A DNA stretch of 64,000 nucleotides from Collinsella stercoris DSM 13279 (GTDB taxonomy: Bacteria > Actinomycetota > Coriobacteriia > Coriobacteriales > Coriobacteriaceae), in the NCBI RefSeq assembly GCF_020735465.1, contig NZ_CP085935.1, forward strand, positions 1,054,001 to 1,118,000, in the 5' to 3' direction. Numbering within the stretch: position 1 is the stretch's first letter; each line of letters starts with the position of its first letter. Of this stretch, positions 1 to 10,497 are shown piece after piece. The notes under the pieces are model-generated. The model ran no database searches, had not been told where the DNA came from, and worked only from the letters and a program-made list of their open reading frames with translations. The translations under genes and the position numbers were made by a program.

Positions 1-279
1 CCCGGCATTCACACAGGCGCGCGCGTGGCGCAGCGTCGGGGTGATGTACACCCCCTCGTGCCCGTCCTTCCACAGGCCGATGACCGGCACCTCGACGCGC
101 CCCTTGATGGCGGCGATGTCGGCCAAGCCCTGGCAGCGAATCGCGGCGGCGCCGCCCAGCTCGCAGGCGCGCGACATGGCCGCCATGATCTCGGGCGTGC
201 GCAGGGGCTCGCCTGGGTAGGCCTGCACGCTCACGATGAGTTTGCCCTCAAGCGAGGCGATGAGCGGGTTCATTGACAT
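1..279 (-). CDS. nanE: N-acetylmannosamine-6-phosphate 2-epimerase, partial (C-terminus outside window)
   Basis: The first 93 residues are visible and read as the NanE TIM barrel: an LEGKLIVSVQAYPGEPL start, then GGAAAIRCQGLADIAAIKG, VPVIGLWK and ITPTLRHA. NanE converts ManNAc-6-phosphate to GlcNAc-6-phosphate in the cytoplasm, the entry point of ManNAc and sialic acid into amino-sugar catabolism. The ATG at 279 was chosen over the ATG at 273 because AGGAGG sits 6 nt upstream of it. The gene starts 24 nt after the SGNH hydrolase stop and is evidently the next gene of the same minus-strand operon. The remainder lies beyond position 1. Confidence 0.93.
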   Translation of the reverse strand, partial: MSMNPLIASLEGKLIVSVQAYPGEPLRTPEIMAAMSRACELGGAAAIRCQGLADIAAIKGRVEVPVIGLWKDGHEGVYITPTLRHARACVNAG

Positions 280-303
280 AGCGGTGCCTCCTATCAACCG
301 ATG

Positions 304-969
304 CTATGCGGTGAGCATCTCGGCAATCTTGGGCGCGAGCAGCTCGGTCAGACGGTCGTAGCCCGCATCGTTGAGATGCAGCCCATCCACGTAGAGCTCG
401 CGGCGCGCCTCCCCCGTCTCGTCCACGAACGCGGGGAACACGTCCAGAAGCTCGGTCTGCCCATCCAAGATCAACTCCTGATATTCGGAGAAGATCATGT
501 GGGAGAAATCGTTGCTGCGGATGCCGGGAACCTGATGATAGCTGCGCAGGGCCTCGATGCACGGCAGCGTCGAGTACAGCAGCACCTTCGTCTGCGGGCA
601 GTTTCCGCGGATCAGGTCGATGACGTTCTTCACGTTGCGCGCTATCTCGCGCGGCGAGCTCATGACCGTGTTCCCCAAATCGTTGATGCCCACCATGAGC
701 ACCACGAGCGCGGGGTCGTACTTCACGACGGCCTCGTCCACAACCCACAGCAGCTCTTCGGCGACCGCGCCGCCGATACCGCAGTTGTACTTGTTCTCTA
801 TCTCGGGAAAGCACCGCTCAATCGGATAGCACTCGGTCAGCGAGTCGCCGAAGAACACCACGCCGCCGGGACGCGCCGCCTTCGTCTGCTCCATGATGGC
901 GAGGATGCGCCGCAGCTGCCCCTCGCGCAGCTGGTAATAACCCGGGTTGTACCTCATCGTCTCCCTCAT
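304..969 (-). CDS. SGNH/GDSL-family hydrolase
   Basis: This 221-residue cytoplasmic protein has the SGNH esterase blocks. FFGDSLTE carries the nucleophile Ser (about residue 43), a GIGG segment follows, GINDLGN is block III with Asn, and DGLHLND near residue 195 supplies the Asp/His pair. No signal peptide is seen. Such enzymes remove O-acetyl or other acyl groups from sugars. The ATG at 969 overlaps the TGA of the DUF4127 gene in an ATGA arrangement, so translation is probably coupled. Together with nanE and a PTS permease, a role in de-acylating an imported amino sugar is a reasonable inference, but the substrate is not shown by the sequence. Confidence 0.85.
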   Translation of the reverse strand: MRETMRYNPGYYQLREGQLRRILAIMEQTKAARPGGVVFFGDSLTECYPIERCFPEIENKYNCGIGGAVAEELLWVVDEAVVKYDPALVVLMVGINDLGNTVMSSPREIARNVKNVIDLIRGNCPQTKVLLYSTLPCIEALRSYHQVPGIRSNDFSHMIFSEYQELILDGQTELLDVFPAFVDETGEARRELYVDGLHLNDAGYDRLTELLAPKIAEMLTA

Positions 970-2468
970 GCGACCCCCTCTATCTCCATGCCGATCTCGA
1001 ACATGCGGTGCCAGGGCATGTAGACGCGCCCGATGCGGGTCGGGCACGCGCGGGCGAAGTCGAGTTCGTCGAAACGCTCCTGCAGCTCGGTGCGGATAAT
1101 CTCGGCGACCTGCTCCTCCCGGTCCTTGAAATCATAGTAGCCCAAACCGAGGGCGGGCAGCTCCTCGGCGACCACGCGCGGACGCACGAGCGCCTGATAG
1201 AACACGTCTTCGATGATGCGGTAGCAGGTATTGCGGGCAATCTCGCCCTGGTTCGTCCCCACGAGCGCCTGCGCGAGCACGGTGCCCAGCGTGTTGCAGT
1301 TCGTATTCCACCCGGCGTAGGCGCAAAGCCCGCCGAGCACGCCCAGACGATCGAGATAGCGGACGCACTGGGCGTCGCCGCCGTTGGCGAAGGCGCTGTC
1401 GCACAGGGCCACGCGCCTGCCGTCGGCCAGATACTCGGCGATGCGCTGCGTGAAATCGGAGAGCTGGCGCCAGCTCGTGTAGGTGAGGTCCTTCTCATGC
1501 TCGGGGACGAACGCTTCCTGCATCACCTTGCCGGGGCAGTTGATCGCGAGCAGCACGTCGGCCTCGGCCGGGGCGTCGGCGAGGCGCGCGCCCGTCACCC
1601 GCACGTGGGACTTCAAGCTCTCCATCATCGGCCGGTCCTCGTACAGGGGAACGATGTGCGGCCCCGCGACCGATGCGAAGAACGGCCACACGCGCGGCGA
1701 GCGCCCGGCGGCCTCGTTGCATGCGCGGGCGAGCAGCGACATCGAGACCTCGTCGGCGCCGGGGTAAATCATGCACCGCATGTCCAGCCCGCGGCGCTTG
1801 AGCTCGGCGATGACGCGCTTCTGCGAGATCGCCGTGTAGCCGAAGGGAGCCGAATCGTCCTGCGGGATGACGAGGAAGTCGATGGTGCCGTCCTCGAGCA
1901 GGCCGAGCGCCTCGACATTCATGTCCTCGTTGAAGGCGCGGCGGCTCTCATAGTCGAGGACCACCTCGTCGGGAATCTCGATGGCCGCGAGCTCCGCGTC
2001 CTCCTCGGGCGAAAGCCCCTCGCGCTCGCGCAGGTCCATGAGGTACTTGCGGCGGAACAGGCGGTAGCCCCAGTCGGCGTAATATTCCGGCTCCTCCTCG
2101 GACGAATCGTAGGAGGGGGCGCGCATGATGCACTGGAACGCGTATATCTTGAGGCCGGGGTTGGCGCGGCGCATCTGGCGCAGGACCCCGAAGCGCCGGA
2201 CGGCCTCCTCGCGCTCGAGATGATGGAGGCGCGAGGGAATCAGCCCTCCGTACAGCAGCATGTCGAGCGACACGACGGCGAAATCGAGGTGCTCGATGCC
2301 GTCGAGCAGAAAACGCTCAATCCGGGCGGCGTCAGCCGGAATCCGCTTGCTCCCCAGCACCTCGAGCGCGGGGACCTCGAGTTCCAACTCCTCGTTCGTC
2401 CGCGCGATCATCTGCGGAAAGACGCGGTTGCACGGTCGCTCGTCGAGCGGCAGCAGCTTTCCTTTCAC
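966..2468 (-). CDS. DUF4127 family protein
   Basis: This protein of about 500 residues has the features of the uncharacterised DUF4127 family: an LPLDERPCNRVFP opening, a SLDMLLYGGLIPSR segment, VIPQDDSAPFGY, YPGADEVSMSLLAR and a C-terminal GWNTNCNTLGT block. The start is a GTG at 2468 preceded by GGGAG 6 nt upstream; the frame stays open further upstream but lacks a ribosome site there. The family's function is unknown. The conserved Asp, Glu, Asn and Cys-rich blocks suggest an enzyme acting on a polar, perhaps sugar-phosphate, substrate. It is translationally coupled to the SGNH hydrolase and lies in a PTS-nanE operon, so a step in amino-sugar breakdown is the best guess. Confidence 0.85.
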   Translation of the reverse strand: MKGKLLPLDERPCNRVFPQMIARTNEELELEVPALEVLGSKRIPADAARIERFLLDGIEHLDFAVVSLDMLLYGGLIPSRLHHLEREEAVRRFGVLRQMRRANPGLKIYAFQCIMRAPSYDSSEEEPEYYADWGYRLFRRKYLMDLREREGLSPEEDAELAAIEIPDEVVLDYESRRAFNEDMNVEALGLLEDGTIDFLVIPQDDSAPFGYTAISQKRVIAELKRRGLDMRCMIYPGADEVSMSLLARACNEAAGRSPRVWPFFASVAGPHIVPLYEDRPMMESLKSHVRVTGARLADAPAEADVLLAINCPGKVMQEAFVPEHEKDLTYTSWRQLSDFTQRIAEYLADGRRVALCDSAFANGGDAQCVRYLDRLGVLGGLCAYAGWNTNCNTLGTVLAQALVGTNQGEIARNTCYRIIEDVFYQALVRPRVVAEELPALGLGYYDFKDREEQVAEIIRTELQERFDELDFARACPTRIGRVYMPWHRMFEIGMEIEGVA

Positions 2469-2537
2469 TTCAAACTCCCATCTAGACAGGAAGGGGCCGC
2501 GAGCACGGCCCCTTCCGAACAATCTGTCGGCGAGGCG

Positions 2538-3311
2538 TCAGGCGAGGTATCGCTCGATATCCCGCAGCGCCTCCAAAATCGACGGCTCGCGCACCACATC
2601 GACCGGACACGCGACATCGGAGACCAAGTAGGAACGCTCCGCCTTGCCGAACATCTCGAAATCGTTCGGCGCGTCGCCGATGGCGAAGATGCGCTTGCCA
2701 GCATACATCTTCGCGAGCGCCGCGCCCTTCGACACGCCGCGCGGCATCAGCTCGAGCGAGGTCGCCGACGACATCACCGCCTGCACGTCGCGATAGGTCT
2801 CGTTGACCATGCGGGCAATCGGCTCGAGGTCGGCCGCATCGCCCACCACCAAAAACAGCACGACCGGCTGGCAGCGGATGAGCTCGCGCATATCGCTCTT
2901 GATGATATGCGAGTCGTACAGCTCCTTGGGGAAGCTCGGGTCGCGCTCCGAGGTCCAATACCGGTTGGAGACCGTGTTGATCTCGATGCGCACGGGGGCG
3001 TGCTCGATGCGCTCGAAGATGGCGAGCGCGCTGGCCGGGTCGAGAAGCTCGGCCTCGATGCGCCCGCCGCTCACGCGCACGGCGCCGTGCTGCGAGATGC
3101 GATTCGCGAAATGCAGGCCGAAACGCTCGCCGGCGCAGATGATGTCGTGATCGAGGCGCCCGGTGCCGATGGCCATCGTGCAGCCACGTTCCTGCAGGCG
3201 TCCCAAGGCATCCACCGTCTCCTGGCCGCCGATCACGTTGTTGTCGGCGTCGAGCAGCGTGCCGTCCATATCGAAGGCGACGACGATGTCGCGGGGGTCG
3301 AGAGAGGCCAC
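2538..3311 (-). CDS. HAD-superfamily (Cof-type) sugar phosphatase
   Basis: This 257-residue protein has HAD motif I (VAFDMDGTLLD, Asp14/Asp16), a Cof-type C2 cap in the middle, a conserved RGVSKGAAL lysine region and motif IV GDAPNDFEMF near residue 215. Such enzymes dephosphorylate small sugar phosphates. The start is a GTG 5 nt after the EIIC stop, with GGAGG inside the end of the EIIC gene, so the two genes are probably co-translated. In this operon it may recycle a phosphorylated sugar or relieve sugar-phosphate stress. The exact substrate cannot be read from the sequence. Confidence 0.88.
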   Translation of the reverse strand: MASLDPRDIVVAFDMDGTLLDADNNVIGGQETVDALGRLQERGCTMAIGTGRLDHDIICAGERFGLHFANRISQHGAVRVSGGRIEAELLDPASALAIFERIEHAPVRIEINTVSNRYWTSERDPSFPKELYDSHIIKSDMRELIRCQPVVLFLVVGDAADLEPIARMVNETYRDVQAVMSSATSLELMPRGVSKGAALAKMYAGKRIFAIGDAPNDFEMFGKAERSYLVSDVACPVDVVREPSILEALRDIERYLA

Positions 3312-3315
3312 GGCG

Positions 3316-4608
3316 TTACGCCTCCTCGGTCGAGGCCGCCTCGACCTCGCGGTCCATGGCCTTCACGAAGGGCATGTAGATGAGCACGCACACCACGAGG
3401 ATGACGACCGCCGTGAGGGCCGCGCCGATGCTGCCGCCCGTCGAGAGGAAGGCGCCGAGAACCGGCGGGGTCACCCAAGGCGTCATGACGTAGGTGTACC
3501 CGGCGATGCCGAGCGTGGTCGCCAGCGCGCCGATGCCCATGCCGACGAGCGTCGTGATAATCATGGGGATGATGAGCACCGGGTTCATGACGACCGGCAG
3601 GCCGAACATGATGGGCTCGGAGATGTTGAACAGGGCGGGAACCAGACCGACCTTGGCGACCGTGCGGTAATCGGCGCGACGCGAGACCAGCAGGATGGCG
3701 ATGACGAGCGCGAGCATGTTGGCCGCGCCGCCCATGAACATGAACGAATCGAGGAACGGCTTGGTCATGATGCCCGCCATCGCTCCGCCGGAGGCGACGG
3801 CCTCGGCGTTAGCGGTGAGCGTGATGAGGAACAGCGGCTCGAGGATGGGGTTCATGATGCTCGCGGAGTGGATGCCGAAGCCCCAGAGCAGCATGTAGAC
3901 GATGTAGATGACCACGAGGCCGACCGGCGAGTTCACAAGGCCGAGCAGCGGCGTCTGCACCCAAGAGGTGATGAGGTCGTTGACGGGCATGCCCGCAAGT
4001 CCGCTCAACACGCGCACGAGGCCGAAGATGATCACGGTCAGCGTCACCGGGATGATGGAGTTGATGGAGCGGGCGATGCCGCCGGGAACCTCGGGCGGCA
4101 TCTTGATGATGAGCGCGTCGAAGCCCGCGAGGAACCGATAGAGCTCGACCGCGAGGATGGCGGAGATGAACGCCGTGAACATGCCCGTGGAGGATAGATA
4201 GCCGGTGGAGACGAACTCACCGATGTTCTCGTCCGTGCCGAACGGCGTCAGGCACAAAAAGCACACCACCGCGGTGGTGGCGCCGATGCTCGTATCGAGA
4301 CCGTAGTGCTTCGTGAGCGCCTTGGACGTCGTGAACGCCAGAAGCAGGCCGAGCACCGACATCGAGGCCGAGGAAATGAAGGCGCCGAGCTGCTGGGCCT
4401 CGGTGAAGGGGTTGCCGAACAGCATGTTCGTCAAGCCGCTCGGTCCCAAGATGACACTGTTGATGAGCGTGAACAGCGACGCCGTGATGACGAGCGGCAT
4501 GACGGCGATATAGCCGTCGCGGATGGCGCAGAGCCACCGGTTGCTGCCAATCTTTCCCGCAAGCGGCATGATCTTTTCCGAAATCTTGTCTAAGAGTCCT
4601 GTTTTCAT
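3316..4608 (-). CDS. PTS lactose/cellobiose-family EIIC permease
   Basis: This 430-residue membrane permease of the PTS Lac family has an N-terminal KIMPLAGKIGSNRWLCAIRDG stretch typical of EIIC, about ten hydrophobic segments and the substrate-loop motif FNISEPIMFGLPVVMNP. It translocates a sugar that is phosphorylated on entry by partner EIIA/EIIB proteins. No EIIA or EIIB gene accompanies it in the window, so the partners must be elsewhere or shared with one of the two complete systems here. It is the first gene of the minus-strand operon ending with nanE and is divergent from the AraC regulator at 5087. A GGAGGG lies upstream of the ATG. Confidence 0.93.
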   Translation of the reverse strand: MKTGLLDKISEKIMPLAGKIGSNRWLCAIRDGYIAVMPLVITASLFTLINSVILGPSGLTNMLFGNPFTEAQQLGAFISSASMSVLGLLLAFTTSKALTKHYGLDTSIGATTAVVCFLCLTPFGTDENIGEFVSTGYLSSTGMFTAFISAILAVELYRFLAGFDALIIKMPPEVPGGIARSINSIIPVTLTVIIFGLVRVLSGLAGMPVNDLITSWVQTPLLGLVNSPVGLVVIYIVYMLLWGFGIHSASIMNPILEPLFLITLTANAEAVASGGAMAGIMTKPFLDSFMFMGGAANMLALVIAILLVSRRADYRTVAKVGLVPALFNISEPIMFGLPVVMNPVLIIPMIITTLVGMGIGALATTLGIAGYTYVMTPWVTPPVLGAFLSTGGSIGAALTAVVILVVCVLIYMPFVKAMDREVEAASTEEA

Positions 4609-5086
4609 CTACGTCTCGCCCTCCCAATCATGTACGGTTTCGACGTGCATTGCCGGATATTTGGGGATTAACCTGCAGGTCAAAGCCTTGCCCCATCTCA
4701 CCGGCGTCCTGTGCGAACCTCTGCGCGCTCGAGATTCGCCTCGCATACCCTGCATTGTATGGAACGTCGATACGCGCTACTTGTCCAAATTCGCTTTGTC
4801 AGTCGTTCAAATTTCGCGAGTTCGTGATATTTGTTCGGAATTGCACAGAAATCTGTTGACAAGATAGCTATCAAATAGAAAAGCGATATGCAAAGCCATG
4901 TGCGAACTCTGAGTGCGATTATGCACTTTTATCGTGCTATACCTGCGCTTTTTGAACCGTCTTCACGAAGATGGCCTCCAACCGTTCGCCGAATATTTGC
5001 ATCCTTTGGGCGAATTGTCATCCATCTATCAAACACAGCGTCACAATGGAAGAAATTTTTGACAATAACCGTACAGGCGAGGAACC
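4609..5086. promoter_or_regulatory. Divergent intergenic region between the EIIC operon and araC-type regulator
   Basis: This 478-nt AT-richer region must carry the promoters of both the minus-strand EIIC-nanE operon and the plus-strand AraC gene. A TTGACA is present on the plus strand at 4856-4861, next to the short palindrome GATAGCTATC (4862-4872), and another TTGACA lies close to the AraC GTG near 5060. No well-spaced -10 could be paired with either, so no promoter is assigned. The AraC binding sites are presumably here. Confidence 0.4.
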
Positions 5087-6043
5087 GTGGACGCGACGAC
5101 CACCGGCAAGATATTCCAAGTCAATATCGAATCCGACCACAACGAGCCCATGCGCTACAAGAACGTCCTGCTCTACCAGCTCGGCGAGGTGCGCTACGAA
5201 CAGGGATTCGACGACGACCACGAGCAGTGGTGCTACGAGCTGAGCGTCATCCTCTCGGGCACCGGGACGTTCTCCATCGATGGAAGCGTCATCCCCGTGA
5301 AAGCGGGCGACATCGTGCTGTCCCCAAAACGCGGCCGCCACGTGGTGTCGGCGCTCGACAACCAGTTTCGCTTCCTCTATCTCGGTTTCGACCTCGCACA
5401 CGACACCGGCTTCGAGTACATGACGGTATTCCAGATGTATCTGGGAAGCCTGCGCGAGAACGTGTGCCGAACCGACCTCTACGGCATCGGAGGCATCATG
5501 TCCTCCATGATCGAGGAGTTCAACAAGAACCTCCCCTACTCGTTCGAATACCTCATCAACAGCCTGGAGACCATCATCATCCTCTCGTTCCGCACGTTTG
5601 GGAACTACCGGCACGAAGGGGAGATGACCGCCGTCAAGGCGACCTCCGTCGGCACGACCGTCTACACGCTCATCAAGTACATCGAGGACCACGTCTTCTC
5701 CATCCCGGACATCAAAACGCTCGCCGCGCAGATGCACTTCAACTACGACTACGTGTCGCATGTCTTCAAAAAGCGCACCGGCACCACCCTCAAGCACTAC
5801 ATCATCCAAGTGAAGATGAAGAAGGCGCGCGAGCTGATTGCCGACGGAACGTGGTCCATCTCGGAAATCGCCTGCATGCTGGGCTACGAATCGATACAGT
5901 CGTTCAGCAAGGCGTTCAAGAAGGAGCTGGGCGTGTCTCCGAGCGCCTTCAAGCGCGGGGCGGACGTCTCGGGCGGCACGTCCGAGACGTCCGCCCCTAT
6001 AATGGAGCCAAACGATACGACCCAAGAAAGCGAGACCTCGTGA
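5087..6043 (+). CDS. AraC-family transcriptional regulator
   Basis: This 318-residue protein has an N-terminal cupin-like sensor (residues about 35-110, with SVILSGTGTFSIDG and VKAGDIVL), a middle region, and two C-terminal helix-turn-helix motifs between about 205 and 300 (IKTLAAQMHFNYDYVSHVFK and ISEIACMLGYESIQSFSKAF, then GVSPSAF). It starts at a GTG with GAGG just upstream. It is divergent from the EIIC/DUF4127/nanE operon, so it most likely activates that operon in response to the imported sugar. A Ser/Thr-rich 25-residue tail follows the DNA-binding domain. The stop overlaps the GTG of tcdA (GTGA). Confidence 0.92.
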   Translation: MDATTTGKIFQVNIESDHNEPMRYKNVLLYQLGEVRYEQGFDDDHEQWCYELSVILSGTGTFSIDGSVIPVKAGDIVLSPKRGRHVVSALDNQFRFLYLGFDLAHDTGFEYMTVFQMYLGSLRENVCRTDLYGIGGIMSSMIEEFNKNLPYSFEYLINSLETIIILSFRTFGNYRHEGEMTAVKATSVGTTVYTLIKYIEDHVFSIPDIKTLAAQMHFNYDYVSHVFKKRTGTTLKHYIIQVKMKKARELIADGTWSISEIACMLGYESIQSFSKAFKKELGVSPSAFKRGADVSGGTSETSAPIMEPNDTTQESETS

Positions 6044-6912
6044 CGAACCCCGCCGCAAGCTCCCATTCCGCAGACACCCCCGATGGCCCCAAGCCGGAGA
6101 CCGCCAAGGACCGGCTGTGCATCATCTTGGGAGCGGAAGGGCTCTCCCGCGTCGAGGGGTCGGTCGTCATGGTGCTCGGCTGCGGCGGCGTCGGGTCGAG
6201 CTGCGTCGAGGCGCTTGCGCGCGGCGGCGTAGGCACGCTCGTCATCGTGGACAAGGACGTCGTCGCGCCCTCGAACATCAATCGCCAGGCCATCGCCTTC
6301 GAGAGCACCGTGGGCGCACGCAAGGTCGACATCATGGCCGCGATGGTGCGCGACATCAACCCCGCCTGCCGCGTCATCGCGCGCGACGCCTTCGTGCTCG
6401 CCGAGAACCTCGAAGAGCTCATCGACACCTGTCTCGCCGCGACGGGCGGACGCCTCGACTACGTCATCGACGCCATCGACACCATCTCCACGAAGCTCGC
6501 CATCGCCGCGCTCACCCAGCAGCGCGGCCTTCCCCTCATCAGCTCCATGGGCGGGGCGAAGAAACTCCATCCCGAGTGCCTACGTTTCGCCGACGTGCAC
6601 AAGACGGTGAACTGCCCGCTCGCGCGCATCATGCGCAAGGAGTGCCGTCGTCGCGGCATCCGCCATCTGCGTGTCCTGTACTCCTGCGAGGAACCCGTGC
6701 GCATCTCGGCCGCACCCGGCGCGGCGCGCAGCGAGCGCACCGATCTGGGCACCGCGAGCTGGATGCCCCCCATTATGGGGCAGATGCTCGCGGGAGAAGT
6801 CCTGCGGCAGCTCTCGGGCGTCGGCGCGGACGACGACACCAACGCGGCGCTCGCCATGCACGACGCCGCACAAAAGGGCAAGCTGGCCGGACGCAAGGGC
6901 GGCAAGGCGTGA
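6040..6912 (+). CDS. tcdA: tRNA threonylcarbamoyladenosine dehydratase
   Basis: This 290-residue protein is of the ThiF/E1-like family. A Rossmann ATP site GCGGVGS lies at about residues 47-53, followed by VIVDKDVVAPSNINRQ with the Asp and Arg/Gln contacts. Next come the DAIDTISTK segment, the SSMGGAKK loop and a C-terminal PPIMGQMLAGEVLRQL. TcdA (CsdL/YgdL) dehydrates t6A37 of tRNAs to the cyclic form. The GTG start at 6040 overlaps the regulator's TGA, so translation is probably coupled although the functions look unrelated. The reading frame is open further upstream, but that part is out of frame with the regulator and not coding. Confidence for TcdA rather than a generic ThiF-like adenylyltransferase is good because of the length and C-terminus. 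Confidence 0.87.
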   Translation: MTNPAASSHSADTPDGPKPETAKDRLCIILGAEGLSRVEGSVVMVLGCGGVGSSCVEALARGGVGTLVIVDKDVVAPSNINRQAIAFESTVGARKVDIMAAMVRDINPACRVIARDAFVLAENLEELIDTCLAATGGRLDYVIDAIDTISTKLAIAALTQQRGLPLISSMGGAKKLHPECLRFADVHKTVNCPLARIMRKECRRRGIRHLRVLYSCEEPVRISAAPGAARSERTDLGTASWMPPIMGQMLAGEVLRQLSGVGADDDTNAALAMHDAAQKGKLAGRKGGKA

Positions 6913-6955
6913 GGGCCGCTGCGCGCGAGGCGGGCGGGCGGACGCTCCGTCCGAG

Positions 6956-7768
6956 GTGCGCGGGAACGCAAATCCTTCCGGCGAAGATGCGCCCCCGGCG
7001 GGGGGCTATCGCCTCGTCGACATGCACTGCCACCTGAGCCACATGGCGAACGGCCCCGAAGTCGCGGCCGCCGTACGACAACGCGGTATCGCCCTGCTCG
7101 ACGCCACGCTCGCACCGTCCGAGTACCCGGCAGCGTGCGAGCGCTTCGCCGCGGCACCCAACGTGTGTGTCGCTTCCGGGCTCCATCCCTGGCGCATCGA
7201 GGCGGGCCCTGCCGGCGAGAAGACGGCTGCGCGGGCGGCCGCCCAAGCCGCCGCCCACGAATTCGTGGGCGAAGTCGGGCTCGACTTCTCGCGCGCCCAT
7301 GCATCGACGCGCGCGGCGCAGCCCTGCGCCTTCGACCGCATCGTGGCCGCCTGCGCCGCGCAGCCGCGCGCGGGCCGCGTCGTGTCCATCCATGCCGCGC
7401 ACGCCGCCACAGAAGCGCTCGACATCCTCGAGCGCCACGGTCTCCCCGCATACGCGACCTGCATCTTCCACTGGTTTTCGGGCAGCGGCGAGGACTTGAA
7501 CCGCCTGCGCGCGCTCGGGCGCCTCGTCTCGGTCAACGAGTGCATGCTCGCGACCAGGCGCGGGCGCGCCTACGCGCGCCAACTGCCGGAAGACGCACTG
7601 CTCTTGGAGACGGATACGCCCGCACGGCTCGATGCCCCCTGCTCCGCCGCAGAGCTGGAAGCCTCGCTCGCCCACACGCTCTCCCTGCTCGCCGAGATCC
7701 GCGGCACCTCTACGCAAACGCTCGCCCCCGCTCTTGCGGAGACGAGCGTGCGTCTCTTGCGATTGTAA
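6956..7768 (+). CDS. TatD-family metal-dependent hydrolase (DNase)
   Basis: The protein has the TatD amidohydrolase fold markers: LVDMHCHLSHM (metal-binding His-x-His), VASGLHPWR, VGEVGLDFSR (metal Glu), VSIHAAHA (His), IFHWFSGS (His) and ETDTPARL (Asp). These predict a cytoplasmic metal-dependent nuclease with 3'-5' exonuclease activity. The start is uncertain. The ATG at 7022 would remove the strand leading into DMHCHL, so the GTG at 6956 is preferred, giving about 270 residues. It lies 43 nt after tcdA on the same strand, and a joint transcript is likely. At the 3' side it converges with the MupG gene. Confidence 0.85.
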   Translation: MRGNANPSGEDAPPAGGYRLVDMHCHLSHMANGPEVAAAVRQRGIALLDATLAPSEYPAACERFAAAPNVCVASGLHPWRIEAGPAGEKTAARAAAQAAAHEFVGEVGLDFSRAHASTRAAQPCAFDRIVAACAAQPRAGRVVSIHAAHAATEALDILERHGLPAYATCIFHWFSGSGEDLNRLRALGRLVSVNECMLATRRGRAYARQLPEDALLLETDTPARLDAPCSAAELEASLAHTLSLLAEIRGTSTQTLAPALAETSVRLLRL

Positions 7769-7832
7769 TCAGCAGATGCGCGGGGCGGCGCATCGCGCAA
7801 CTCGATGAACCGCCCCGCCGCAGTCCGGACGG

Positions 7833-10443
<2,611 letters not shown>

Positions 10444-10497
10444 TCACAAGTCACCCGCAGAGAGCGGGGCACATGCGCACATGCGCCAAGATGGTCC

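Noticed and set aside
1008..3383. 791-codon open frame on the plus strand opposite the DUF4127 and HAD genes
   Set aside because: It mirrors the real minus-strand genes, has no recognisable motif or ribosome site, and has the Arg/Gly/His/Asp-rich composition typical of antisense frames in GC-rich DNA.
4888..6039. Long N-terminal extension of TcdA reaching back to 4888
   Set aside because: This part overlaps the AraC-type gene in another frame and has no family similarity; the GTG at 6040 gives the normal TcdA length.
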